Assembly (NCBI GenBank): GCA_013203195.1
Contig: JABMQM010000117.1
Coordinates: forward strand, 1-15,762
DNA length: 15,762 nt
Reading direction: 5' to 3'
From: Desulfobacteraceae bacterium
GTDB lineage: Bacteria; Desulfobacterota; Desulfobacteria; Desulfobacterales; UBA11574
Part shown: one piece after another, positions 1 to 6,669 of the stretch
How the letters are laid out: each line of letters starts with the position of its first letter
Position numbering within the stretch: the stretch's first letter is position 1
Translations under genes and position numbers: made by a program
Notes under the pieces: generated by a model
Seen by the model: only the letters and a program-made list of their open reading frames with translations
What the model was told of the DNA's origin: nothing
Database searches by the model: none

Positions 1-122
1 GATTTATTTGTAATTTGGTGCTTGGAATTTGTGATTTTAGACACAAAACTCCAAGGCAGAGCCATAGATCTCTGACCTGGCCAAGAGGACAAGGTTTTTC
101 AGGACATAATAAAATGAATTCT

Positions 123-1313
123 TTACTTGGTCATCAGATGCCCGACCGCCTGCTCCAACCCATCCAGGGTGAGTTCAAACATGGGAAAAATCTCTCGGAT
201 AGAGACGATAGTGCGGGTGTACTCCCACGTTTGCGAAGATATGGGATTCAACCAGACACAATGGGGAAAGGTTTGCGCTAAAAATTTGAGCTGTTCGATG
301 CTGGCCTTGCCGCTGCGTTCGTCCACATAAATCGACCCGTCCGCAGCCATCAATTCATAGGGGGCCATGCTGGCATCACCCAAAAAAATCAGACGGGTTT
401 CAGGATCAGAGGTTGCAAAATCCCTAACTTTTTTGGGTTTCCGGATTCTGGTGGAATCCTCCCAGAGGACGTCGTAAACGGTGTTGTGGAAATAATAGGT
501 TTTCAGGTCCTTGAATTGATCCCGGGCATAATCAAAAAGGGTCTGCACAACCGGTATGTGAGGGTCCATGGACCAGCCGCCGTTATCGATGGCCAGAATC
601 ACCTTGAGGCGGTCTTTTAAACTTCTGGTAAAAATAATATCGATTTCCCCTGCGTTTTTCATGGTCTGGTAAACGGTTTCGTCGATGTCTACCCGGTCCA
701 GGGGACCGACGGGAATCAAGTATCGCAGCCGCTTCAAGGCTTCTCCGATCATATCCTGGGTAAGGGGACCCCGCCGGGAATAATTCTTATACCTTCTTTC
801 CAGGGCGACTTTAACAGCCGACTTATTGCGGGACACGCCCCCCACGCGCATTCCCTCCGGATGATGCCCGGAATGCCCCACCGGAGAAGTCCCGCCGGTA
901 CCGATCCATGTCCTGCCCCCATAATGACGCTTTTGCTGATCCTTAAGACGTGCTTTAAAGTACTCGATCAGCTCTTCGGGCGTCAGTTGACTCAGCTCCG
1001 ATTCGTCCATGTCAAGGGCGTCGGCAAGGGCCTTGGGGTCTTTGAGCCATTCATCCAGCATGGCTCTGGCAATTTCATCGAGTTCAATTTCGTCATATTC
1101 GGGCAGTTCAGCTCCTTCAAAACGATGAGCAAAGACCTGGTCATAGCTATCAAAATAGCGCTCGCTTTTGACAAGAATCGCCCGTGCGGATGTATAGAAC
1201 TCATCCACTGAATTGATCAGCCCCATGTTCAGTGCTTTTTGCAAGGTCAGGAACGAAGTCGGACTGACCGGTATCCCGGCATTTCTCAAACTGTAGAAAA
1301 AATCAATGAACAT
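123..1313 (-). CDS. CoxE-like VWA domain protein
   Basis: A 396-residue protein of the CoxE-like von Willebrand A (VWA) family, which in known systems partners a MoxR-type AAA+ ATPase to remodel or insert metal into target enzymes. The N-terminal ~130 residues are helical and acidic. A Gly/His-rich linker at about 139-160 (TGGTSPVGHSGHHPEGMRVGG region) is typical of the family. The VWA domain starts near 236, with beta-1 leading into D243-N-G-G-W-S248-M, a variant MIDAS metal site, then the family motif YYFHNTVYDVLWED (273-286) and a second Asp-containing motif, LGDASM (311-316). There is no signal peptide, so it is probably cytoplasmic. The gene lies 51 bp downstream of the MoxR ATPase on the same strand, so the two are probably co-transcribed. 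The ATG at 1313 is preceded only by a weak GTGAG Shine-Dalgarno. The client protein is not evident here. Confidence 0.88.
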   Translation of the reverse strand: MFIDFFYSLRNAGIPVSPTSFLTLQKALNMGLINSVDEFYTSARAILVKSERYFDSYDQVFAHRFEGAELPEYDEIELDEIARAMLDEWLKDPKALADALDMDESELSQLTPEELIEYFKARLKDQQKRHYGGRTWIGTGGTSPVGHSGHHPEGMRVGGVSRNKSAVKVALERRYKNYSRRGPLTQDMIGEALKRLRYLIPVGPLDRVDIDETVYQTMKNAGEIDIIFTRSLKDRLKVILAIDNGGWSMDPHIPVVQTLFDYARDQFKDLKTYYFHNTVYDVLWEDSTRIRKPKKVRDFATSDPETRLIFLGDASMAPYELMAADGSIYVDERSGKASIEQLKFLAQTFPHCVWLNPISSQTWEYTRTIVSIREIFPMFELTLDGLEQAVGHLMTK

Positions 1314-1315
1314 AG

Positions 1316-1395
1316 ACTCACTTCGTTCGCAGCGTTAGGAGCGCTGCGCTTAAAGATCGCTGCGCTAGAGGATATTTCGGCTACCGGTCGCCGCT
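1316..1395. repeat. GCGCTGCG-type palindromic intergenic repeat
   Basis: The junction between the AAA+ and VWA genes contains several GCGCTGCGCT / ATCGCTGCGCT units in a row, an ACTTCGTTCGC segment, and a GGTCG...CGACC inverted repeat inside the 3' end of the ATPase gene. A similar flavour (AGCGCTTCGCTGG, AGCACTTCGTTTG) occurs at 8390-8425 and CGCGCAGCGAT at 10460-10470. This suggests a dispersed REP-like element family. Function is unknown; it could stabilise or terminate mRNA between the two genes. Confidence 0.5.
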
Positions 1396-2219
1396 ACGAC
1401 CCTCTCATGATCCTGGCTCTTTTTGAACAAAACTCCCAAAAAGGGGATGTCGCCTTTGCCCAGCCTTTGGGGCTTAAAGTCAGAATCGTTTTCTAAGGCC
1501 CGAATCCAGTTGAGCAGTTCCCGGGTTGCCGGTCTCTTTTCAATGGCTTCGATTTCCCTCAATCTATAAAATGCTGCAATGGCATTCTCCATCAGATTCG
1601 AGTCGATGTCCGGAAAATGAACCGTAACTATCTTTCGCATCATTTTCGGATCCGGAAAGGCGATGTGATGGAAATTGCACCGGCCCAGAAAGGGATCCGA
1701 CAGGTCTTTTTTGGCATTGGAAGTAATCACGATTACCGGACGATGCTCGGCCTTCATAGTCTTGTCAATCTCAATGATGTCAAATTCCATCTGGTCCAGG
1801 ACGTCCAGCATATCATCCTGAAAATCGGTATCCGCCTTGTCGATCTCATCGATCAAAAGAACGGTCCTGGTTTCCGCTGTAAAGGCCTGACCTATCTTCC
1901 CCATCTTGATATACTCTTCGATATTACTGACATCCCTGCTGGAATCACCAAACCGGCTGTCATTAAGACGGGTCAGGGTGTCATACTGATAAAGCGTGTC
2001 CACCAGCTTCATGCTTGACTTTACATTCAGCACAATCAGGGGCATTCGCAGGCTCTCGGCAATGGCATGGGCCAGCATGGTTTTGCCGGTACCCGGTTCA
2101 CCTTTTAAAAGCAGCGGCATTTCGAGGGCCATGGAAACGTTGACGATGCTGGCCAGCTCATCATCGAGTATGTACCGGGAAGCTCCTGAAAATTTTTGAT
2201 TTGGAGAGTTGTCAACCAT
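1365..2219 (-). CDS. MoxR-family AAA+ ATPase
   Basis: A 284-residue single-domain AAA+ ATPase of the MoxR group. Visible motifs are Walker A GEPGTGKT (40-47), Walker B LLIDEID (121-127), the sensor-1 region ITSNAKKDLSDPFLGRC with N168 and an arginine-finger candidate R180, and a sensor-2-like stretch KRPATRELLNWIRAL (228-242). The ATG at 2219 has a reasonable Shine-Dalgarno (GAGGT, spacing about 7). It precedes the CoxE-like VWA gene, the usual MoxR-VWA arrangement (compare RavA/ViaA, CbbQ/CbbO), so ATP-driven remodelling of a shared target is the likely job. The last ~14 residues (HERVVAATGSRNIL) read into a palindromic repeat-like stretch and may not be ancestral. Family assignment is firm; the target is unknown. 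Confidence 0.92.
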   Translation of the reverse strand: MVDNSPNQKFSGASRYILDDELASIVNVSMALEMPLLLKGEPGTGKTMLAHAIAESLRMPLIVLNVKSSMKLVDTLYQYDTLTRLNDSRFGDSSRDVSNIEEYIKMGKIGQAFTAETRTVLLIDEIDKADTDFQDDMLDVLDQMEFDIIEIDKTMKAEHRPVIVITSNAKKDLSDPFLGRCNFHHIAFPDPKMMRKIVTVHFPDIDSNLMENAIAAFYRLREIEAIEKRPATRELLNWIRALENDSDFKPQRLGKGDIPFLGVLFKKSQDHERVVAATGSRNIL

Positions 2220-2247
2220 TTAAGTACCTCATAAGAACTTATAGATA

Positions 2248-2325
2248 ATCACGAAAACACGAAATCTTGAAAGCACGAAATAATATTATATTTTTCGTGT
2301 TTTCGTATCTTCGTGCTTTCGTGAT
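2248..2325. repeat. Imperfect long inverted repeat (CACGAAA type)
   Basis: Left arm 2248-2285 and right arm 2288-2325 are imperfect reverse complements of about 38 bp, built from the words ATCACGAAA, ACACGAAA and GCACGAAA. Transcribed from either strand, it would fold into one long A/U-rich hairpin. It lies in the 147-bp gap between the MetE-like gene and the MoxR ATPase gene. It may act as a terminator or processing site for the upstream MetE-like transcript. The simple CACGAAA vocabulary suggests a dispersed repeat. Confidence 0.65.
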
Positions 2326-2366
2326 AAGTTTATATTTTATCTTAGATTTATCCTTGTTCGGTTTGC

Positions 2367-3437
2367 TTAGTCCTGATTGCGTATTGTTTCCGACACTTTC
2401 TTTGTCAACATAAGCACCTTTGTTGCCAGATCAAGACTCAGAGAACCCCCCCCGCAACTCGGAGTGATCAGAGACTGGGCCAGTATCTTGGACGGTTCAA
2501 TGCCAAGGGCCGCGACCGCCTGAACCTGGTCCTGCCAAGCCGCCGCCAAAGAATCGACGCTCTCTTTTGCTATGTCATCAGGATTCGAGGTCGGTACGAT
2601 TCCCCAGGCCAGGATGCCGCCGGATTCCATAAACTTCTTAATATGATCCGGATAAAGGATGAACTTGTCAAAATAGGAATAGGCATCAAAACTGACAATA
2701 TCGGTGCGCGAATCCAATATCACGGACCAGTCGGAATTGGCGCAAACATGGATACCTGCAAGACCTCCTTCGTCATGAACGGCACCAATCACTTCGTCCA
2801 GACAGGCCGCGACCTCTTCACGTGACATACCGATAAAAGCAGATGACCCAAAACCGGCCAGAGCAGGCTCATCTAAAAACACGATTACCGGGAGTTTGAA
2901 TTTTGAAAGCATCCTGACCTGCCATCTGGCTTTCAGAGCCAGAAGCTTCACGGCCGCATCTCGCACCTGCTCGTTATAAAAAATGGCCTTACAGTTCTGA
3001 TCGGTCACTCCCAACCCGAAGGTTATGGGGCCGGTTATTTGACCTTTGAGTGCTGCCGGGGTGTCGTCAAAAGTTTCGATCCTGTCCAAAAACGTAAAAA
3101 AACCCCTGGCAGTAGCGGCGGTCAGAGTAAAGCGGGAATCTTCAAGCTCCTTCTCCCCTTCTGTCACCGCCATATACTCCTCGTAGAAAGATAGAAGTTG
3201 ATTATCGAAATCATCAACTGCCGTATCGATAAAGGACTTGTCGTTTACGGTTACAAGCCCGGGAAATCCCGGCAGAAACTGAGCTGTCATCCCCTCCTGT
3301 TTATAAACCGGAAGCTGAATCCACAACGGGATTTGGGGCGTGTGCTCCAACATAAGGTTGACGGCTTCATCATGGTCATCCATGGGAAGGCTTCCGATCA
3401 GTACCGGAAGACCGTTTGGCTGAAATTTTTCCATCAC
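2367..3437 (-). CDS. Core MetE / UROD-like methyltransferase
   Basis: A 356-residue TIM-barrel protein of the cobalamin-independent methionine synthase / uroporphyrinogen decarboxylase superfamily. It corresponds to the catalytic half of MetE, which is about 750 residues when full length. Visible features are the N-terminal IGSLPMDDHDEAV motif (14-26), VFLDEPAL (187-193 region), H230-V-C232 and ITPSC328GGGSL. His-x-Cys plus a late Cys matches the zinc ligands that activate a thiol substrate in MetE; D251 in VSFDAY may replace the usual Glu ligand. Likely role: methyl transfer to homocysteine or another thiol, perhaps from a methyl-corrinoid protein rather than folate, as for short 'core' MetE proteins. 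The ATG at 3437 has a Shine-Dalgarno (AAAGGA). The gene is monocistronic and divergent from the zinc-ribbon gene. The substrate remains open. Confidence 0.75.
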   Translation of the reverse strand: MMEKFQPNGLPVLIGSLPMDDHDEAVNLMLEHTPQIPLWIQLPVYKQEGMTAQFLPGFPGLVTVNDKSFIDTAVDDFDNQLLSFYEEYMAVTEGEKELEDSRFTLTAATARGFFTFLDRIETFDDTPAALKGQITGPITFGLGVTDQNCKAIFYNEQVRDAAVKLLALKARWQVRMLSKFKLPVIVFLDEPALAGFGSSAFIGMSREEVAACLDEVIGAVHDEGGLAGIHVCANSDWSVILDSRTDIVSFDAYSYFDKFILYPDHIKKFMESGGILAWGIVPTSNPDDIAKESVDSLAAAWQDQVQAVAALGIEPSKILAQSLITPSCGGGSLSLDLATKVLMLTKKVSETIRNQD

Positions 3438-3489
3438 TCAAGATCCTTTCGTTATGTTCTGTCGCTATTTGAAACGATCAGTTTAGGTA

Positions 3490-3518
3490 AGATTATCATA
3501 CATTATAATGCATTACAA
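3490..3518 (-). promoter_or_regulatory. Candidate promoter of the MetE-like gene
   Basis: On the minus strand TTGTAA (3513-3518) and TAATCT (3490-3495) are 17 bp apart, pointing to the MetE-like gene that starts at 3437. A 10-bp palindrome, CATTATAATG (3501-3510), lies within the spacer. Both boxes deviate from consensus and the region is A/T-rich, so chance matches are possible. Confidence 0.35.
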
Positions 3519-3611
3519 GCCTTTCCCCGCATCTTTAATGAACATTTTCTTGCATTATTGAAACACTTTAAGAATCTACTTTAACGTTTTTAGAAGGTGC
3601 GGTCTAATAGA

Positions 3612-3640
3612 TTGACACTCAAATTACCTGGTGTTATATA
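3612..3640 (+). promoter_or_regulatory. Sigma70-type promoter for zinc-ribbon gene and tatA
   Basis: TTGACA (3612-3617) and TATATA (3635-3640) are separated by exactly 17 bp. This is a strong match to the housekeeping promoter and lies 46 bp upstream of the GTG start at 3687. No other gene lies between it and tatA, so it probably drives both. Confidence 0.7.
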
Positions 3641-3686
3641 ACAAATTTGCCGGGGATTCTATCTTTTCAAGCAAAAAAGGCCTATC

Positions 3687-4097
3687 GTGACTAACGTTAT
3701 CCATTTTAACAATAAACTGCAGCACTCCAGAGACAAAAAAGCTGCAATAAATCGAAAACGCAAGCTTTTGGCTGTTCAGAAGGTTTTTCAGTGCGCCCAC
3801 TGTGCCTTCAAGTGTGAGAAGTGCGGCACACAGATTGATCCGGATGAACGTGATAATATATCTGAAAAGGACAATGTCAGAGTCCCCTACCGTTTTTGTG
3901 AGGGCTGCAGCGAAGAATATATCGATTACATCGAACGCCTGCATGGAAGGGGCGATCCAAACTGCTATTGGCATAACGAAGTCTGGCTTGAAGCCTGGCG
4001 GAGATGGATCGATTATCAGGGTATCATTGACCGCTATTTAAAATCAAAAGAGTTTGTACAGCTTTTGAAAGAACTCAAAGAGACCAGATCCGATTAA
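3687..4097 (+). CDS. Small Cys-rich zinc-ribbon protein, function unknown
   Basis: A 136-residue soluble protein with no signal peptide or membrane span. Three CxxC pairs are visible: CAHC (36-39), CEKC (43-46) and CEGC (71-74), plus a lone C93. CEKC and CEGC are spaced like a zinc ribbon, and the extra CAHC just before could form a second metal site or extend the knuckle. The first ~30 residues are basic (RDKK, NRKRK). The C-terminal half is rich in Trp and charged residues (EVWLEAWRRWIDY, 98-110) and probably helical. The GTG start at 3687 is supported by AAAAGG about 6 bp upstream. It sits 12 bp before tatA and shares its promoter. I do not recognise a named family; nucleic-acid or protein binding through the ribbon is possible but unproven. 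Confidence 0.75.
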   Translation: MTNVIHFNNKLQHSRDKKAAINRKRKLLAVQKVFQCAHCAFKCEKCGTQIDPDERDNISEKDNVRVPYRFCEGCSEEYIDYIERLHGRGDPNCYWHNEVWLEAWRRWIDYQGIIDRYLKSKEFVQLLKELKETRSD

Positions 4098-4098
4098 T

Positions 4099-4104
4099 AG
4101 GAGG
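4099..4104 (+). promoter_or_regulatory. Strong ribosome binding site of tatA
   Basis: AGGAGG, 5 bases upstream of the ATG at 4110, is a near-perfect Shine-Dalgarno placed just after the stop of the preceding gene. It fixes the tatA start and predicts strong independent translation. Confidence 0.8.
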
Positions 4105-4109
4105 ACAAT

Positions 4110-4304
4110 ATGTTTGGAATTGGAATGCCGGAACTTATTATCATTCTTGTAATTATTCTGATAATTTTTGGAGCCGGCAGGCTCCCGGAAATAGGAGCGG
4201 GTATGGGCAAAGCCATCAAGAATTTCAAGGGCGCCACATCCGGACCTGACAAAAAAGAGACTCAAAAACTTGACGAAAAGTTTGAAGAAAAACTTGGAGA
4301 ATAA
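4110..4304 (+). CDS. tatA: Sec-independent translocase subunit TatA/E
   Basis: A 64-residue TatA/E-family protein. It has a short N-terminal periplasmic stretch (MFGIGMPEL), one membrane helix (about 8-21, IIILVIILIIFG), the hinge FGAGRLPEIG, an amphipathic helix (about 28-40, GMGKAIKNFKGA) and a charged cytoplasmic tail rich in Lys and Glu. TatA oligomers form the translocation element of the twin-arginine pathway, which exports folded, often cofactor-bearing proteins. The length and the phenylalanine-glycine hinge are typical. No tatB or tatC is adjacent, so this is an orphan tatA, a common arrangement in this type of bacterium. It is translated from a strong AGGAGG site and ends just before the bidirectional terminator at 4321-4356. 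Confidence 0.93.
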   Translation: MFGIGMPELIIILVIILIIFGAGRLPEIGAGMGKAIKNFKGATSGPDKKETQKLDEKFEEKLGE

Positions 4305-4320
4305 AATCGTAATTTCTTGA

Positions 4321-4356
4321 TTTAATTTCCGCGCTGAATACAGCGCGGAAATTAAA
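4321..4356. terminator. Bidirectional terminator between tatA and ssb
   Basis: Perfect 16-bp stem: left arm 4321-4336 (TTTAATTTCCGCGCTG), loop AATA, right arm 4341-4356. The core is GC-rich and the ends are A/T, giving U-runs on both strands. It lies between two convergent genes, 16 bp after the tatA stop and 1 bp from the ssb stop, so it should end both transcripts. Confidence 0.9.
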
Positions 4357-4357
4357 T

Positions 4358-4780
4358 TTAAAAAGGAATATCATCATCCTCTCTGTCCGAAAGTGGCGGC
4401 CCCGAGTATTCCGGAGTATGTTCAGGTTCAGGCGGCCTGGATGCATCCGCGGAACTTCTGGACCCAAGCATCTTCATTTCGTTTGCAACAATGTCAGTGC
4501 TGTATCTTTTAACACCGTCTTTTTCCCATGAACTGGTCTGCAGTCGACCTTCAATGTATACTTGTCTTCCTTTGGAAAGATACTCACCGCATATTTCTCC
4601 TAATCTCCCGAAAGCAGTGATTCGATGCCACTCCGTCCGCTCTTGCATCTCCCCGCTATTTTTATCTTTCCATCTCTCGGAAGTTGCTATACTGAATTTT
4701 GCAACCGCCATGCCGCTCGGTGTATAGCTTACTTCCGGATCTCTGCCAAGGTTGCCCACTAAAATTACCTTGTTAATCAT
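4358..4780 (-). CDS. ssb: Single-stranded DNA-binding protein
   Basis: A 140-residue bacterial SSB. The OB fold spans about 1-106, with the family opening MINKVILVGNLGRDPEV, the WHRITAFG motif (51-58) and VYIEGRLQTSSW (74-85). A short Pro/Ser/Glu linker leads to the acidic tip DDDIPF (135-140), which recruits replication and repair partners. It is shorter than the E. coli protein (178 residues) only in the disordered linker. The ATG at 4780 has a purine-rich Shine-Dalgarno (GAGAGGGGG), and a promoter lies upstream at 4820-4848. It is monocistronic and convergent with tatA. Confidence 0.96.
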   Translation of the reverse strand: MINKVILVGNLGRDPEVSYTPSGMAVAKFSIATSERWKDKNSGEMQERTEWHRITAFGRLGEICGEYLSKGRQVYIEGRLQTSSWEKDGVKRYSTDIVANEMKMLGSRSSADASRPPEPEHTPEYSGPPLSDREDDDIPF

Positions 4781-4819
4781 CGAATACCCCCTCTCGTTCA
4801 GCTAATGTTCGTTTGCAAA

Positions 4820-4848
4820 TAGATACATAAAAATAACCGTATTGTCAA
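4820..4848 (-). promoter_or_regulatory. Sigma70-type promoter of ssb
   Basis: On the minus strand TTGACA (4843-4848) and TATCTA (4820-4825) are separated by 17 bp, about 40 bp upstream of the ssb ATG. The -35 is a perfect consensus match. Confidence 0.65.
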
Positions 4849-4882
4849 ACAACTCTGTTATCCCTGGCGGTCATGCAATAAG

Positions 4883-4906
4883 TCGTAAAAGAGGCTTTTT
4901 TTACGA
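4883..4906 (-). terminator. Weak hairpin downstream of the DUF362 gene
   Basis: TCGTAAAA (4883-4890) and TTTTACGA (4899-4906) form an 8-bp A/T-rich inverted repeat about 10 bp past the DUF362 stop codon. It could end the long upstream gene train before the ssb promoter, but it lacks a GC-rich stem. Confidence 0.3.
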
Positions 4907-4915
4907 AAGTATTTT

Positions 4916-6043
4916 TTATTTGTTTTTTAATATCGAAAGCTTTCGCAGAACCCGGCCGCCCGCGGTCTCGGTCGCACGCAGGGCTCCATGGGGACAAATT
5001 TCTATACAGCAGTAACAGCGGATACACCCGTCATAATCAAAATCGATGGTTTCTGCCTCTTGACTGATGGCCTTTGCCGGGCAATATTTCCGGCACTCCC
5101 CGCATAATGTACAAAGGAGGTCGTCGACTTCCGGCCTCTGGAGCAAATGCTTGCGCATGAATCTTTGAAGCGGTTTAGGCCCCATGGTGAGCGGTGCTGT
5201 ATCCGGCAGCTTGAAATTTTGAACAATATTAAAGTCTCCGCTGATATAAACCGCATCGCCGGCCAACCCTAAAATCTTGGCCGCCTTATGCGTGGGAAGT
5301 TCATCCGCATTTACACCTAATACGCTGCAGATTGCCGTGTCAACGGCGCAAGCATCTCTGCCGCCGGCAAGTATTCCCAAATGCCGCGGGATACCGCTTT
5401 TCCCAGGCCCCTGCCCTTCGAGGGCCAAGATGCCGTCGACAATGGTAATCGCCGGGTTTACAGCCCGACAAATCTGTACCAGCAGCCTGGCGAACATATC
5501 CCTGTCCACCCCGCTTCTGAGATGCCACTTCGGTTTCCTTAAACCGACGATGCAGCCGAAAAGATTCTTGACCCCCAGCGTAAGGAACATTCCCGTATGG
5601 GTTTTTAGTTTGGGCAGGTTGATGACGACATCCGCCTCAACCGCTTCCCTGGCAATTTCGATACGCCCGAAAGGCTTACCGATATCTACTTTTACCGATT
5701 TTTCAAATGCTTTAAAATCAACATCCAGATCTTTAAGTGCTTGATAATATCCGCCCTCTTTCATTATTTTTTCGAACGATCCCGTGGCCGGACTGTCTGC
5801 AATCAGAGGACGGGCACCTTTGCTCAGCACATATTCGGCCACAGCCCTGACAACATGGGGGTGCGTGAGGATAGCGGTTTCAGGCTTGGCGGGTAAAAGC
5901 AAGTTTGGTTTGATTAGTACCCGGGATTGCTCTGGGACCAGACCTTCTCCCATGGCGTCAATCATTTCAAAGATTATCGGCTTTAGCGTTTTATAATCGT
6001 ATGCAGCAGTTTTGGTAAAAACTTTAGTCATTGCCAGGGACAA
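4916..6043 (-). CDS. DUF362 protein with C-terminal 2x[4Fe-4S] ferredoxin domain
   Basis: A 375-residue protein of two parts. Residues 1-290 are a DUF362 domain with its typical motifs VLIKPNLL (42-49) and NLPKLKTHTGMFLTLGVKNLFG (142-163). Residues 308-355 are a bacterial ferredoxin module with C311/C314/C317/C321 and C340/C343/C346/C350, two [4Fe-4S] binding sets each followed by Pro. DUF362 has no settled biochemical role; the ferredoxin part implies electron transfer. Position 6043 is a TTG start; the ATG at 6031 (MTKVF...) fits the family N terminus better and gives 371 residues, but neither has a clear Shine-Dalgarno. It lies 32 bp after the second methyltransferase gene and looks like the last gene of the inositol-synthase train. 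Confidence 0.85.
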   Translation of the reverse strand: MSLAMTKVFTKTAAYDYKTLKPIIFEMIDAMGEGLVPEQSRVLIKPNLLLPAKPETAILTHPHVVRAVAEYVLSKGARPLIADSPATGSFEKIMKEGGYYQALKDLDVDFKAFEKSVKVDIGKPFGRIEIAREAVEADVVINLPKLKTHTGMFLTLGVKNLFGCIVGLRKPKWHLRSGVDRDMFARLLVQICRAVNPAITIVDGILALEGQGPGKSGIPRHLGILAGGRDACAVDTAICSVLGVNADELPTHKAAKILGLAGDAVYISGDFNIVQNFKLPDTAPLTMGPKPLQRFMRKHLLQRPEVDDLLCTLCGECRKYCPAKAISQEAETIDFDYDGCIRCYCCIEICPHGALRATETAGGRVLRKLSILKNK

Positions 6044-6075
6044 ATATTACCATTAACCGGTTTTTTCAAGTTGTT

Positions 6076-6669
6076 TTATAATTTGGCAGCCACGCCCAAA
6101 ATTCCCATTTTTCTTAATTCAAAAGCATGCTTGAGGATTAAGCTCTTATTATCCAGTCCTTTGCGCAGATCATAGCTGGAAAAACGATCGTGTTCAGGAT
6201 GCAAAAGGATATGTTTAGTGATAACGTTTTGATAAAGCTCCGGGTAAAGCTCTTCGAAATAATAGAGACCGCCGGTTTTTAAAACCCTGGATATTTCTGC
6301 AAGAGAGCTGCGCCAATCCGGAACATGATGTAAAAAGCCGAATCCAAAAATTGCATCTAAGCTGTCCGCCTGAAAGGGGAGCCCAGCGGCATCCCCCACA
6401 GACAGAGATATCTTTTTCAGTTCAACCCCGCCGAGATATTGCTTGGCCTTTACAATCATCTTGATGTCCAGGTCCTGGACATGCAGACCGGCGGGCTGAA
6501 ATGTTCTGAGGATGAGTTTCGCGCCGGCTCCGCGGCCGCAGCCCATTTCCAGAACTGTTTTCCCCGGCGCCAGCGGCATCATGCGTTTAAACCATGCTAT
6601 TTCGATCTGCTGTTGGAAAACCCTTAGCGGGTTGTTGACCACCCAGCGCTCAGCCCAATTCAGTTTCAT
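6076..6669 (-). CDS. Class I SAM-dependent methyltransferase
   Basis: A 197-residue Rossmann methyltransferase. Motif I is VLEMGCGRGAG (39-49), the acidic end of the second strand is in VQDLDIKM (64-71), the motif-II region is GDAAGLPF (92-99), and the later motif is FLHHVPDWRSSLAEISRVLKTGG (112-134), typical of UbiE/COQ5-related small-molecule methyltransferases. Its ATG overlaps the ubiE stop as ATGA (6666-6669), so translation is probably coupled to UbiE. The pairing with UbiE suggests successive methylations on one pathway. The substrate cannot be told from sequence. The C-terminal region is short, with no membrane segment. Confidence 0.85.
   Translation of the reverse strand: MKLNWAERWVVNNPLRVFQQQIEIAWFKRMMPLAPGKTVLEMGCGRGAGAKLILRTFQPAGLHVQDLDIKMIVKAKQYLGGVELKKISLSVGDAAGLPFQADSLDAIFGFGFLHHVPDWRSSLAEISRVLKTGGLYYFEELYPELYQNVITKHILLHPEHDRFSSYDLRKGLDNKSLILKHAFELRKMGILGVAAKL

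Noticed and set aside
15..281. An 88-codon plus-strand ORF at the left edge
   Set aside because: It runs into the 3' end of the CoxE-like gene on the other strand and has no family features. Positions 1-122 appear to be gene-free, with only a weak TTTGTG/CACAAA inverted repeat at 28-47.
5277..5744. A 155-codon plus-strand ORF antisense to the DUF362 gene
   Set aside because: The opposite strand encodes clear DUF362 motifs; the plus-strand product is Ser/Pro-rich shadow sequence.
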